Positions 47,101-60,109 are shown, counted from the first letter of the stretch. The stretch is 64,000 nucleotides of DNA from Odobenus rosmarus divergens (GCF_000321225.1 NW_004450566.1:1328292-1392291); one strand, 5' to 3'. Program-made: numbers and translations. Notes: generated by a model from the sequence alone, not told the origin.

Positions 47101-47799
47101 TGATTCCATATATAGACATAAAAGTTAATGTATTCATTTTGAAAAATAAAAGCTTTTTAATTGGATTTTCCATTGAGAAAATAGGACATCACTTTATATT
47201 CAGGGTAGCCTTATATCTAGCTATATATGCTGGCACATAAATATGTCATAAACCATAGCTTACTTAGGTAAGGAGGCATAAATCAACATTTTTCTCTCCT
47301 TTTGATACTTAAATATACCAAATAATACAAAATTGAGGTCTCTACCTCTATTTTTCATACCTCTGATATAGAATGTGTATCACAAAAATATGGTTAGCAT
47401 TTTAACAGTTCTTATCCCTTGAATTTCTTCCTAATGGCGGATTATGTATTTCTGGGATTTAAATAGCTGGCATTTAAAACTAATTTTGATGGAGTACTTT
47501 TTGTTTTTGGATATTGCATGGTTGATAATAGTTGATTAGCTTTTAAAATATCTTTTGAATAATGATCTTTCTAATTTAACTTGTAATGAGACACATTAGC
47601 TTACTAATCTGAATCTTTCATCATTTTTTACTTTAATTTTATCTTTTAGAATTTTAATAATAATAATTTAGAAATAAATGAAAATGCTTTTAATACAGTT
47701 ATCTTACTGACTGAAATATTGTAAATGTGTGTGTCTACCTATCTTTATAAAATTTCTAATTGAATCTTTTCAAAATAGTTTCTAAATCTTTTAAAAATA

Positions 47800-48260
47800 G
47801 TTTCTATTTCTCTGTAGAGCTTCCCCATATGTTTACTTATCATGTCTTTTTTTAAGTATTTGAACATATTTATAACAGCCTCTTTAATGTCTTTTTTGCT
47901 ACTTCTAACATCTGGGACATTTTGAGACCTTTTTCTGTTGACTTCTTTTTATCTTAATATGGGTCAGGTTTTAATTTTAAATGTAACATTTTTTAAATTT
48001 TATACTGGACATTGTGGATGGTAGGTTGTAGGGATTCTCTATTATATTGTCTTCCTTTGGGTGTTGAGTGTCTTTCCTCTGGCAAATAAATTTGCTAGTT
48101 AAATTAGTAGAAGATCCGTTTACTTGTTAGAACTAGAATTTTGGTTTGTTAGTGTAGGTCTATTTCATTCTTGTCCTTAGTCCTAGATTTGTCTCTTCTT
48201 TAAGGTTGTGGTTCTTACTGTTAAGGAATACCCATTTGGGTATGGCAGAGTTGCATCTGA
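47800..48260. repeat. Old repeat, LINE-like
   Basis: Segments such as ACTTCTAACATCTGGGACAT and TTATACTGGACATTGTGGAT recur widely in mammalian genomes. The 63460-64000 stretch looks like another part of the same family. Exact family not assigned. Confidence 0.4.
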
Positions 48261-50484
48261 GTACACGAGGAACTCTGCAAAATCTTTTCATTCCCTTTGG
48301 CCTGAATACAACATTTTCTAGGTTTGTGCAACTTCCCTTTTTTCCCGTTCAACTATTAGCAGCTACTGTCTGTTGACCTCATGGAGTCTCAGTTTGAAAT
48401 ACATGATTTGCAGGTTGGCCAAAGCCCTGAGGAAACTCCTATTCATGCTTTTATATAACCTCTCAACACAACTTTGTCCTTCATGAATCCTGCCCCATAA
48501 ATTCCAGTTGCTTCAATACCTCAACCTCCAATCTTTGCCTGTCAGCTCAGTGAGGCCGATACTTTGTACTGGAGCTCTTCCTCACTGCACTGTGGTACAG
48601 AAAGAGCCCCAAAGCTCCCCTGATATGTTTCTTTTTTGTACTACTGACTGTCCAATTTATAAAAGCAGTAAATCATATATTTTTCCCAATAGATTTATGT
48701 AAAATCTTGTGAAGCTTTTTTTAAAATTTGCTCTTCTTTCACAAAAGGTAGAAGAGGAGGACAAACTTTCCAAATCATTTTATGAAACCAGTTATTACTC
48801 TGACACCAAAACCAGGTAAAGATATTGCAAGGAAACTACAGACTGATACCTTTGTGAATGTGAAGCCCCAAATTCTTCCACAACATGAATTCAGCAAACA
48901 TATAAAAAGGATTATACACTGTGATTAAGTGGGGTTTATTCCAGGAATGCAAGGCTGATTAACATACGAAAGCCAATCGGTATAATAGACCATATTAATA
49001 AAATAAACATAAAGACCTGTGATCACCTCAAAAGATACAGAAAAAGCATTTGAAGAAAATTGAGCACCTTTTCATGATAAAAATACTCAACATACTAGAA
49101 ATATAGGAAATGTCTTCAACTTTATAAAGGGCATCTATGAAAAATACAAGGCTAACATTTCACTTAATGGTGAAAGTGGTAATTTTACTCCTAAGATTAA
49201 CAAGCAATGTCTACTCTAATCATTTCTATTCACCATTGTACTGAAGGAACAAGCTAGGATAATTAGATAAGAAAAAGAAATATCAGTCATCCAGATTGGA
49301 AAGGAAGAAATAAAACTACCTGTATTCACAGATGACGTGATGTTGTATATAGAAAATCCTAAGGAATGCACACACATACAAATTATCAGAATAAACAACT
49401 TCAGCAAGGATGCAGTGTACATGATCAGTATGTAAAACTCTATTCTGTATCTGTTCATTTAGCAATAAATAATCCAAAAATGAAATTAAGACAGTTTTTA
49501 TTGTAACATAAAAAAGATAAAATATTTAGGAATAAATTTAATAAAAGAAGTGTGAGATTTATACGCTGAAAACTATAAAACATCACTGAAAAAATAAAGA
49601 AATACCTAAATAAATAGAAATACATGAATTGGAAGACTTAATATTGTTAAGATGGAAATCCTTTCTAAATTGATCAAGAGAGTGATGTAATCCCTTTTAA
49701 AATACAAAGTGCCTTTTTTGCTACAATTGACAGGACGGTCCTCAAATTCATATGGAAAGAAAAGGGACCCAGAGTAGTGAAACAATGTTGAAAAAGAACA
49801 AAGTTAGAGCAGAGACACTTCTTAATTTCAAAATTTACCTCAAAGTAATAGTACTCAAAACTGTGTGAGACTATATGAAGATTGACATACAGATCAATGA
49901 GAGTCCAGAAATGTGCTGGGACAAGTAGATATCTATATGCATTAAAATGAAGTTGGACCCTCTACCTTACATACAAAAATTTAACTCCAAAATGTATCAA
50001 AGACCTGGATGTAAGAGCTCAAACTATGAAACTGTTATAAGAAAAAATAGATGTAAACCTTGGAGACCTTGGATTAGGTAATTGTTTCCTAGGGTTGACA
50101 CTAAAAGCACAAGTGTAAAGGAAAAAGATACATAAATTGGATTTCATCAAAATTTTACACTAGTATTCATAGTAGCATTTCTTATAATAGCCAAAAGGTG
50201 GACACAATCCAAATGTTCATCACCTGAAGATTGGATAAATAAAATGTGTTATATCCATAGTATGGAATAATTTTTTGCCAAAAAAAAGGAAGAAGTACTG
50301 ATTGTGCTATAACATGGATGAATCTTGAAAACATACTAAATGAAAGCAGACATAATAGAGTACATATTGCATGATTCCTTTTGTCAGAAATGTCCAAAAT
50401 ATGCAAATCCATGGAAACAAAATGTAGATTAGTGTTTGCCAGAGGAAGGGGAATGTGGAATGACTTCTAACTGATACGGGTTTT

Positions 50485-51779
50485 TGTGGTATAATAAAAA
50501 ATAAATATTTGCTGTTTGTCCTGTGTTCCTAGCAGAGAACTCCTAAAAGTCTTGGAATTTACTCTTATTAAAAGAAAATTCAGAGCTTTACTTGGTATGA
50601 ATATTATATTGGGTGAGAAACACACTCTTTGTAAACAAGGAGACCTCAAACTCAAAAGTGGTATGAAGCTCAGAGGCATGACATTACAGGATGGCTTATA
50701 AAGTGAAAATGAGGAAGTTGTTTAACCTTAACAGTAATTGATTATTACAATGGAGATTTCCAGATGGCAGGGATTGGTTAAAAGTGATTATACTATTTTA
50801 GGAAGATGACTTAAGTTTTATTTATGATTATCTGAGGCATTTGCAAGAAATAATCTAAATTAAATTTTGCTTACATTCATGAAATAAGCTAGGTTAAGTT
50901 GTGCTTACGTGGTTTTGTCTGCTGCCTGAGGGAATCTCCAACCTGGTCTTCATTTTCTTTTTTTCTTTCTTTTTTTTTTTTATTTATTTGAGAGAGAGAG
51001 AGCACAAGAGGGAAGAGGGTCAGAGGGAGAAGCAGACTCCCTGCTGAGCAGGGAGCCCGATGTGGGACTCGATCCCCGGACTCCAGGATCATGACCTGAG
51101 CCGAAGGCAGTTGCTTAACCAACTGAGCCACCCAGGCGCCCGGTCTTCATTTTATTTTATTTTGACACTGTCTTTTGTATGGTAATGAAATGATTCCTAG
51201 GGGAATCCTAGAGTTGGTTGCCAGAGGGTTAGAACTTTCAGCCTCACCCACTGACTTTCCAGGGAAAGGAGAGGGGTAGAGATTGAATTCAGTCAACAAT
51301 GGCCAATGATTTAATCAACTCTGCCTACAATATAAAATCTCCATTACAAATTGCTAAATAGAGTTCTGAGAGTTTCTGGGTTGGTAAACACATTGATGTG
51401 CCGGGAATGTGGCATCCCTGAGAGTTCATGGAAGCTTTGTGTCAGCCCTCTCCCCCGTACCTTGTTCTGTGTATTCCATTTGGCTGTTCAGGGGTTGTAT
51501 CCTTTATAATAAACCAGAATATGTAAATAAAGTGGTTTTTTGAGTTCTGTGAGCTATTTTAGTGAATTATTGAACATGATAGGTTATGGGAACTTCTGAA
51601 TTTGTAGTTGGCTAGGCAGAAGTGTGGAATAGCCTGAGCACCCCATTTGCATCTGAAGTAGACGGTATTATGAGACTGAGCTCATAACCTGTGGGGTCTG
51701 TTGGACACCCACTTGGTGTTGGAGAATTTGTTGGTGTGGAGAAAACTCTACATAGTTGGTGTCAGAAGAAAGAACCACA
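50485..51779 (+). mobile_element. Solo LTR of an endogenous retrovirus, inserted in the L1
   Basis: The ends are inverted TGTGGT and ACCACA. The L1 resumes on the right, with GTTTT and GTTTC as a probable 5-bp target duplication if one extra C at 51780 is allowed. AATAAA signals lie at 51508-51513 and 51526-51531, in the middle to 3' part. Near the right end, AACCTGTGGGGTCTG and TTGGTGTCAGAAGAA have the style of an old LTR, which sets the strand. Without its CanSINE it is about 1.1 kb. No retroviral gene is present. Family not assigned. Confidence 0.65.
50957..51141 (-). mobile_element. CanSINE inside the solo LTR
   Basis: Minus-strand head GGGCGCCTGGGTGGCTCAG. Duplications GGTCTTCATTTT at 50945-50956 and 51142-51153. 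Confidence 0.96.
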
Positions 51780-51899
51780 CGTTTCATTTTGGGATGGTGA
51801 AAATGTTCTGGAATTAGAGGTGACCATTGTACAACTTTGGGAATATACTAAAAGGCACTGAACTGTACACTTAAAATTACTCTGCTTTATCATTCACAA

Positions 51900-53160
51900 C
51901 ACAGTCCATGGTGTATAGGGCACTTACCAACCCACCTGATCCCTTCACGTCCTCTTGTTCTAAGGACCTGTAAGGACCAGTTGACACCTAGCCTGGCTGT
52001 TCCCAGGCCCTGGGTTCTGTGACCAGGCCAAATACTTCTAGCTCTTGTGTGTGAGATGAGGCAGTGGTATAATTTCCACCTGGCCCTGTAGGAGTGGTGC
52101 TGTGTACCCATCCTTTCCTCTTTCTTGACATCCAAAAACAAATAAAAATTTCTCTGCTTTGAGGATGCAGGAGCTAAACTGAAAGAACCAATAGTCAAAG
52201 ATGGAATAATTTGAGCAACAAAATAAATAGCAATAGTATTGAATTATAATCCATAGAATAAAATATTTATGAGTCAATACTGATACAAATAAATAATTGA
52301 ATAAATAAATGAATGAAGGACAAAAGACAAATATTTTTTACAAACCAATTCCAAATAATAAATGTAAAAATAATGAGGGAAATAGAAAATCATAGCACAG
52401 CACAGTAATGATTCACGTATGATGAAGGCTAAAATTAGGGGGCAACACTATAAGGAGAAACAGGCTATTTGCATAGCCTGAAAGTATCTCCCAAATATTT
52501 ATTAATAATTCTGGTGACTTAACATATGTATACAGATGCTTTGATACTCCTCTCTCTGAGGTTGAGTTTAATTCTCCCCCCTTCAGGGTGATCAGGATTT
52601 TAGGGACTTACTTCTAGTAAATAAAATGGAAAGGGAAAAATAGTAATTTTATCATTAAAAAACTGGCTGACATAACTTTAATCAAATGATTAAGTTTACC
52701 ATCACTAGATAAGTAATGTTGATATCATATACCTTGTGATATCATGTGATGATAACCTCTATAGTAGTCACAAAAATTCCTAACCCTGATATAGTCATGA
52801 GAAAAAAATCAAGCAAGCCCAAATTGAGGAACATTCTACAAAATACCATACTGGTACCTTACAAAAATATCAAAGTCATGAAAAACAAAGAAAGACTAAA
52901 GAATTCACAGATATTGGAGGAGACTAAGTAGACATCAAGACTATCTTGATATCCTGGTTTGGATCCTGGGACAAAAAAAGAGCATTACTCAAAATGATGA
53001 AATCTGAATTTTAGTTAATAGTGTTGCACCCATTTTGACTTCCTAGTTTTGATAAATTTATCATCTTTATGTAAGATGTTAAGATTGGGAAGTTAAAGGA
53101 AGTTGTACCTTCTTTATAATATTTCTGTAAATATAAACTTTTTTCAAAATAAAGTTTTAA
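51900..53160 (+). mobile_element. L1M-type LINE 3' UTR
   Basis: GATGCAGGAGCTAAACTGAA, ATTATAATCCATAGAATAAA, ATATTGGAGGAGACTAAGTA, GATCCTGGGACAAAAAAAGA and a terminal TTTTTTCAAAATAAAGTTT match old L1M 3' UTRs. Boundaries are approximate. Confidence 0.65.
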
Positions 53161-53252
53161 ATATTACTATAATTTGTATGCTCTAAATTTCCTCTTTTTC
53201 TTTATCGGGTAAATCCCTCAGAAAGAATCCTCTTAAAAATAATACATGACCA

Positions 53253-53416
53253 GGGCCATCTGGATGGCTCACTCCACATGGGGGGGGGGGGCCCTGCTCA
53301 GTGGGGAGCCTGTTTCTCCCTCTCCCTCTGCTCCCCTCCTCCTGCTCTCTCAATCGCTGTCTCTCTCTCTCAAATAAATAACTAAAATCTTAAAAAAAAA
53401 TTGTGACTAAAAAAAA
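53253..53416 (+). mobile_element. Internally deleted CanSINE with a 12-G run
   Basis: The head GGCCATCTGGATGGCTCACT jumps directly to CCACATG plus G12 (53280-53291) and the GCCCTGCTCAGTGGGGAGCC body. About 60 bases of the tRNA-related region are missing. AATACATGACCA and AATACATGGCCA duplications show it is one insertion. Confidence 0.9.
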
Positions 53417-53644
53417 AATACATGGCCAACCCCGAATTCTAAGGGTATTTATTTATTTTTGTTATGTAAAAGAATAGTCTTTACAACCCTCATCAAACTA
53501 ATTATTATATTTTAAAACCTGTAACAATGTATTTCTGTTCCCATGATTCCCCATATTTGAAAAATTTGAGTGTTACAGAGTTCTTGTTCTATTAAATAAT
53601 TTGAACATATATTTAAATTCAGGTGTCATATTTCAATTTATTTT

Positions 53645-53820
53645 TTATTTAAAAATTTTATTTATTTATTTGAGAGAGAGCACAAGTGATCACAGAGGAG
53701 GAGGGAAAAGTAGACTCACTGCTGAGTGGAGAGCCCCATGTGGGGCTGGATCCCAGGACCCTGAAATCAAGACCTGAGCTGAAGGCAGATGCTTAACTGG
53801 CTGAGCCACCCAGGTACCTC
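53645..53820 (-). mobile_element. CanSINE
   Basis: Minus-strand head GAGGTACCTGGGTGGCTCAG. Duplications TCAATTTATTTT at 53633-53644 and 53821-53832. Confidence 0.95.
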
Positions 53821-55013
53821 TCAATTTATTTTAATTTAAAATATAATGTAGATTATTCTGCCTTTCAATAATGATAAAAATCAGATTAAACTAATGTTAT
53901 GCTATGAGAATTAATATTTATTTACATTTTGTAGTCTACCAGTTTCCAAAAGTTTCTTGAATTAGGTTATAGTAAAAACACACACATAGTTATTTAAAAG
54001 CCATGTTTGAGAAAAATATTTAAGGACATGGAAAGGTAATTGTTACATTAAAAATAGTTACACAATTTCTATAATATTTTCATAGTTTTGTTAGAATAAA
54101 TATGTAACCTGGAAGAACATATACCAAAATTTTAACAGGAGTAATCATCTTTGAGTTGTGGTATTTAAAATTTTTCTTTTCCCTTTCTGCATTTTCAAAA
54201 GTATGTACAGTGTGTGTCATTACTTTTGCAATCAGAAAAACATAATAAATCTTAAAAACATGTCTGTATACATATAATAGGATAGGTAATGATACATTGG
54301 AACACAGAGAAAAAGTAAATACACTTTGTTCTCCTGAATAAATGAACCTAAAATTTATAAGTTTGTTCACTTCCTGTGGCTCATAAAACAGCTACAAATT
54401 GTTCATGCTTAGTGTTTAAATTTACACATACATACTCAAACACAGATAAAATCTCACAAATGTCTACATTAATACAATAGATTCATGCCCTATATTTTGG
54501 GCAATGAGTTCCTCAAGTTCTCAAAGAAATTATACTGAATATTTTAATATATGACTGACCATTATATTATACAATAACACCCCATTTAGGCAGTGTTTTA
54601 GAGATAATACAGAATTTTAAAAATAACTAGACTTAAATCTATAAATATCGAAGCTTTTGTTTTAGTTTTTTAGAATGAGAATACTTGTATAATGCTTGAT
54701 TGGCTCCCCTTACTTAAATCCTATTTAAATCTCAAATATTGAACTAAACTGTGATGCATTGACACATTGTTGAGTATACTGTGTTATCATTCATTAAAAT
54801 TGAATGCCTTCAGATTGTTTAGGAAACCTGAAAAGAAAACAAAATCTGGTCTACTCTTTCTAAATGGTCTACCAGCTTTTACTTCTCACTGGCTATTGGG
54901 TCCACATATAATACCATGATACGGTTTACTTAATTGTTGGAGTCTACGTGTAATTCTGCTTGTCCTGTCATATAACGTTCATGGATTTCATGATAGGCCT
55001 TTCAGACTTTTTT

Positions 55014-55721
55014 TTTAAATTTTATTTTATTATATTATGTTAATCACCATACATTACATCATTAGTTTTTGATGCCATGATTCATTGTTTGCGTATAACA
55101 CCCAGTGCTCCATGCAGAATGTGCCCTCTTTAATACCCATCACCAGGCCAACCCATCCCCCCACCCCCCTCCCCTCTTGAAACCTCAGTTTGTTTCTCAG
55201 AGTCCATAGTCTCTTATGGTTCATCTCCCCCTCCAATTTCTCCCCCTTCATTTTTCCCTTCCTACTATCTTTTTTTTTAGCATATAATGTATTATTTTTT
55301 CAGAAGTACAGGTCTGTGATTCAACAGTCTTACACAATTCACAGTGCTCACCAAAGCACGTACCCTCCCCAATGTCTATCACCCAGCTACCCCATCCCTC
55401 CCACCCCCGCCACTCCAGCAACCCTGTTTCTTTCCTGAGATTAAGAATTCCTCGTATCAGTGAGATCATATGATACATGTCTTTCTTTCTCTGATTGACT
55501 TATTTCACTCAGCTTAATACTCTCTAGTTCCATCCACGTCATTGCAAATGGCAAGATTTTGGGGTTTTTTTTTGATGGCTGCATAACAGTCCATTGTATA
55601 TATATACCACATCTTTATTCATTCTTCTGTTGATGGACATCTTGGCTCTTCTAATAGTTTGGCTATTGTGGACATTGCTGCTATAAACACTGGGGTGCAC
55701 ATACCCCTTCGGATCACTACA
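55014..55721 (-). mobile_element. Carnivore L1, 5'-truncated 3' end
   Basis: Reverse of the L1 at 9826-10334 but longer, reaching further into ORF2 (55550-55721). TTTCAGACTTTTTT duplications at 55000-55013 and 55722-55735 bound it. The open frames here are remnants of that composition. Confidence 0.92.
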
Positions 55722-55979
55722 TTTCAGACTTTTTTAAAGCAGCTTTTAGTACAGACGAGAGATTGTCAGAGGTCTGACCTGAGATAAGTGGAAGCATTAT
55801 TGCGTTTTTACAGCTACCTTGTTTTAAAGAAACATGACTGAATAACTTGAGAGTAGTGCTTGCTTGTGATCTAAAAACAAATTTTTATATTTTTGCAAGT
55901 CTTTATTGCAAACACTTTAGTTGAAATACATGTAGTGAAGCCTTTTATTAGGCGTCATACTTGGCTCTTCTGTGGTAAG

Positions 55980-56098
55980 GCACTTAACTTCTCTTGTGGA
56001 GATAACTACGCCTATCCTGTAAGGTTTTGAGGAAATTAAATGAAATGTAAAGTGTTTAACACAGTGCCTGGGGCATAATAAATGTACAATGATTTTTA
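55980..56098 (+). repeat. MIR fragment
   Basis: GAGGAAATTAAATGAAATGT followed by AAAGTGTTTAACACAGTGCC and CATAATAAATG is a typical MIR 3' half. Confidence 0.65.
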
Positions 56099-56391
56099 TC
56101 TGAGAAAGAGAAACTGATAGGAGGTCAGTGTGGATGGAGAGTGAGGCAGGATGCTGTGCCATTGGAGGAGGCGACGTAGGCAAGGACCAAGTCAGGCTGT
56201 GTTCGGATTTTTGGACTGTGTTCTGGGGTAAGATAAGAGACACTGAAGGGTTTTAAACAAGGTGTGACATAATCATATTTGCATTTTGAAAAGAACATTC
56301 AGGCTGCTGTTTGGAGATTGGAAAACAGAGGAGCCAGGGTACATGGTCTTTTCCTTGGACTGTATGTTTATGAGTTGGACATCTTTCATTT

Positions 56392-56595
56392 TTTTTTTAT
56401 TTTTTTTTAAGATTTTATTTATTTATTTGACAGAGAGAGAATGAGAGATAGAGAGCACGAGAGGAAAGAGGGTCAGAGGGAGAAGCAGACTCCCTGCTGA
56501 GCAGGGAGCCCGATGTGGGACTAGATCCCGGGACTCCAGGATCAAGACCTGAGCCGAAGGCAGTCGCTTAACCAACTGAGCCACTCAGGTGCCCC
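56392..56595 (-). mobile_element. CanSINE
   Basis: Minus-strand head GGGGCACCTGAGTGGCTCAG. Perfect duplications GACATCTTTCATTT at 56378-56391 and 56596-56609. Confidence 0.96.
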
Positions 56596-56665
56596 GACAT
56601 CTTTCATTTAAACCAATGTTTTTAAATCCTTCCCCATGAGTACACACCTGGAATCTTAGCTTCTT

Positions 56666-56851
56666 TTTTTTTTTTTTTTAAAGATCTTATTTATTTATTC
56701 ATGAGAGACGGAGAGAGAGAGAGAGAGAAGCAGAGGGAGAAGCAGGCTTGCTGCTGAGCAGGGACCCCGATGCAGGACTCGACCCCAGGACCCCAGGATC
56801 ATGACCCGAGCCGAAGGCAGACGCTCAACCATCTGAGCCACCCAGGTGCCC
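56666..56851 (-). mobile_element. CanSINE
   Basis: Minus-strand head GGGCACCTGGGTGGCTCAG. Perfect 17-bp duplications TGGAATCTTAGCTTCTT at 56649-56665 and 56852-56868. Confidence 0.96.
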
Positions 56852-56939
56852 TGGAATCTTAGCTTCTTAACTTTTATTTTGACGTAGTCACAGCACACTT
56901 GCAAGCCATGCAGCAACTTTGTTGTTGTTGCTTCAAGAC

Positions 56940-57031
56940 TTTAAGTAATCTCTACACCCAACCTGCAGCTCAAACCCACACCCCCAAGATTAAGAATTGC
57001 ATGCTCCACCGACTGAGCCAGCCAGGCACCC
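56940..57031 (-). mobile_element. Short old carnivore SINE
   Basis: On the minus strand: GGGTGCCTGGCTGGCTCAGT, GGAGCATGCAATTCTTAATC and GTAGAGATTACTTAAAG. This is the older subfamily. Confidence 0.85.
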
Positions 57032-57709
57032 GTTATTGGTATTTTTTGAACAAACTTTTCAGTGTGGGGCCATCCACATTTGGTAATGGATAGGCAGGAT
57101 GCCAACAAAGCAGACCAGCCTTTCATGTGGCTCTGCAGTATGATGCACACTACTTTTGATTTCCTTGTTCTGCCCCTCTGGAGTCTCAGGTAATGTCTGC
57201 CTTTTGCTTGGAAGCTTTATTTCCTCTCCAGGTTTTATTACTTTAGTCCCCAGGGAAGAAATGCAAACTCAGTAACATAGGTGCTATCATTTGTGTATTC
57301 CCTACCCATCTTGGATTTTTTCCCCTCCTTGGATTGTCAGAATCCTTAGAAGAGCACTCCACATAGCTAGCCAATTGTTGGAGTTAGCAAAATTGGGACC
57401 TATTAACATTCCTGATTCAAACACTTGGTTTACTGCTGGCATCCATGTGATAACATCTCACTGCTGCCTTTCTTTGCATGCAGGTCCTAACTAACTGATC
57501 TGTGTCTCACTACAGCTGCTATAAACACCTTTGTTTTTACCATCTTTTGGTGTGCAGCCTTTGCCTTCTTACAGTTCATGTCAGCTCTGGTCTCTCGCAT
57601 TCCCTCTTCACTTTATCTAATTAACTTTATTCTATTGCTGTCCACTCACTAGGTTGATCATATCCAGGTCATCCTGAATGTCTTTCTTCAGGGGTAAACA
57701 TGTAGAGAG

Positions 57710-57925
57710 AAGCTGAAATATTAATTGGTGAAATAATGTGGTATGTGAGATTTGCATTTAAATACTCTAGTAAAACCATTCAACAAAAGAGTGGTAGAAC
57801 CAAAGATGAAAATGACATGCTAAAAAAATGACAGAATGTTGATACTTGTTAAAGTTGGGTGATGGCTATGTTATACTATTCCTTTTGTATATGTATGGAT
57901 TTTCCATAGTAAAAAGTGAAAAAGA
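57710..57925 (+). repeat. Probable L1M 3' end
   Basis: AATGTTGATACTTGTTAAAG, TGGGTGATGGCTATGTTATA and TTTTCCATAGTAAAAAGTGA resemble old L1 3' UTR termini. Confidence 0.5.
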
Positions 57926-58195
57926 CATGTGGAGGATACTAACTTGCAAACAAGTAGAGATTCTGGTTATTTGGGACAGAAATATTGGAAGCAAGTTCAT
58001 TAAGGTGGAAAAGAAGGTGTTCTGTGTTTTGTCAATGTGTGAGATAGGCCAATCATGTTGCCTTCTCATATATTGCTCTTTTCTGAGGGATTCTTTATGG
58101 AGATCACTATCCTTTGTTCAAGTAGACCCCACTATCCTGGTTATAGTTGACTGACCCAGGGATGGGGTCTGAAACAAAGGCAACTATCTTAAATA

Positions 58196-58410
58196 GCAGG
58201 GTGTCTCAACTTGGGCTCTATTGACATTTTGGACTATATGATTTTTTATGTGGGTTCTGTCCTCAACAGTGAGGATGCTTAGAAGCATTGAGTACCCTGT
58301 AGATGCCAGTAGCACTTCCTCCCCTATTTCCAGTAGTGATATCCAAAAATGTCTCCAGACATTGCCAGATGTCCCTGGGGGGCAGAATCGCCCCTTGTGA
58401 ACCAATGAAA
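58196..58410. repeat. MER20 (hAT-Charlie DNA transposon)
   Basis: Near-complete: CTATTGACATTTTGGACTAT, GATGCCAGTAGCACTTCCTC, AAAATGTCTCCAGACATTGC and CAGATGTCCCTGGGGGGCAG. Non-autonomous, with no frame. Confidence 0.8.
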
Positions 58411-59602
58411 TACAGGGATTTTTAGTTAGATTCCATCCTTATGTGTACTGGCTGACTTGATTTGGGTATTTAGATGCCATAATTTTTCCATGCTATATTA
58501 AAAGGCTGATTGTAAGTATTATAAATAAATAATAACTTAAAAATAGAAGACTTCAGGTCTCCCTACATGTTTGCTACAATAATATAACTTGTTTTAAGCC
58601 CAGGCCCCCTGATTTTTCATCTTTATCATATGCATTCTAATTTTTTTTTTATTTACAATGTTCTTAAGATCATCATTTCCCCAACTTCTGCATATTTTAC
58701 AAACTCTCTAATATATTATTATTTTCATCATTTATAGAATACTATTATTTGTTTTTTTTTATTTTCAGATACAATTATGTAGGGCTAATTTTTATTTTTA
58801 AAATGACTGTAATTTTACAGTGTCTTTGGAAATATAGCCTTCACATGGATGGGAGAGTCTGGAAATTTATTTGATAAATTTTGTGGTTCTGGGCACAGTG
58901 TAAATGAAACATTTTCAGGTGCTACAGTATATAAATAAATGAATGTTTTTCCTGGCGCAGTTATGGGCCATAACTAGCCAGCAATCCTTGTATTAACTTC
59001 TTCAACTGAATGGAAGCGTACTAGTATATACTTCTGATTTAATAAAATCCTCAAAATAGGTTTTTGTGCTAATATATTTATAACATGCAGGTGTTTGACA
59101 CAGAAACATAAATTACATGTGCATAAAATTGGTTTGGGGAAATACTGAAATGTGCTAGGGAGGATATTAAAATATATATTTGAATGTTTATTTTATAATT
59201 CAGCTTGAACATTTTTCAGAACTGTTAGAGTTCATAGCTCTATTATAAGATACACTTTTTTCTATTAAAGAGTTCTAATCTTATATGATTTTTATCATTT
59301 CTCTATTTTTCTTTAAGTGATTTAGTCTGGTTGTTTAATTTCTTCTTTTTTTGGAGCACACACAGAGATCTGATTAGTGAAAAATCCATATAATTATTCC
59401 CAAGAATCGTATTTATCAGCTCGTTTTATTATGCATTCCTATAGAAACTTGTGTAGTTTATGGTTATCTTACTCCACAAGAACCACAAACCTGCTGGTCT
59501 ACTTAGAATGACAATCATATTTGTCTGTTATGCTAAAAAATATAGGTCATATTTTTAAGTGATTTTAGAGAGATTACACTATTAAATGCATTATTTTAAA
59601 AG

Positions 59603-59774
59603 ACTATTTATTTATTTATTTTAGAGAGAGAACAGAGGGTGGGTAGAAGAGAGGGGGAGGGGGAAGGACAAGCAGACTCCATGCTGCGTGGGGCTCAATC
59701 CCAGGACATTGAGATCAAGACTTGAGCTAAAATCAAGAGTTGGATGTTTAACCAATTGAGCCACCCAGACCCTC
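59603..59774 (-). mobile_element. CanSINE (older subfamily)
   Basis: Minus-strand head AGGGTCTGGGTGGCTCAATT. About 20-bp TTAAATGCATTATTTTAAAA-type duplications lie near 59582-59602 and 59775-59796. Confidence 0.93.
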
Positions 59775-60109
59775 TTAAATGCATTATTTTTAAAAGATAG
59801 TTCAATTCAGTGAAGGATCATTTCTGAAATTTAAGCATCCTAATTTAATTTCCCTCTTAAAAAGTGTTTATTAAAAATACGGTTATTGAGTGCTCACTCA
59901 ATAACACTATTCTTTTTGATCATTGTTTCATACCCATGACCTGAAATGGATTTTTCAAGTAAGAAAGAGTAAGAAAAAATTGACATGAGGAAAAAGAGGA
60001 TTAATAATTAGAGAATTAAATAGGATAAATATAAAATTAATAACATAAATTAAGAAAATTACTGAATATGCATTTATTTTTAGAATAATACCACATAGCC
60101 AAGTTCCTC

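Larger units (their letters stand above)
48735..51870 (+). mobile_element. Decayed L1 (ORF2 3' part and 3' UTR), split by an LTR
   Basis: 48735-50484 follows the L1 ORF2 reverse-transcriptase and C-terminal region with many stops and frameshifts (GGTTTATTCCAGGAATGCAAGG, CAGATGACGTGATGTTGTAT). The 3' UTR resumes at 51781 with GGATGGTGAAAATGTTCTGG. The intervening 1.3 kb is the LTR listed separately. No functional frame remains. Confidence 0.85.

Noticed and set aside
48735..50484. Possibility of an intact LINE-1 reverse transcriptase
   Set aside because: The region follows L1 ORF2 but is broken by many stops and frameshifts and lacks the upstream half.
50485..51779. Possibility of a full endogenous retrovirus
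   Set aside because: Only LTR-like sequence is present. There is no gag, pol or env similarity between the ends, so a solo LTR is the simpler reading.
55054..55478. Overlapping open frames on both strands around 55 kb, and similar ones near 9921-10279
   Set aside because: They fall in the purine-rich 3' UTR of carnivore L1 copies, which is non-coding.
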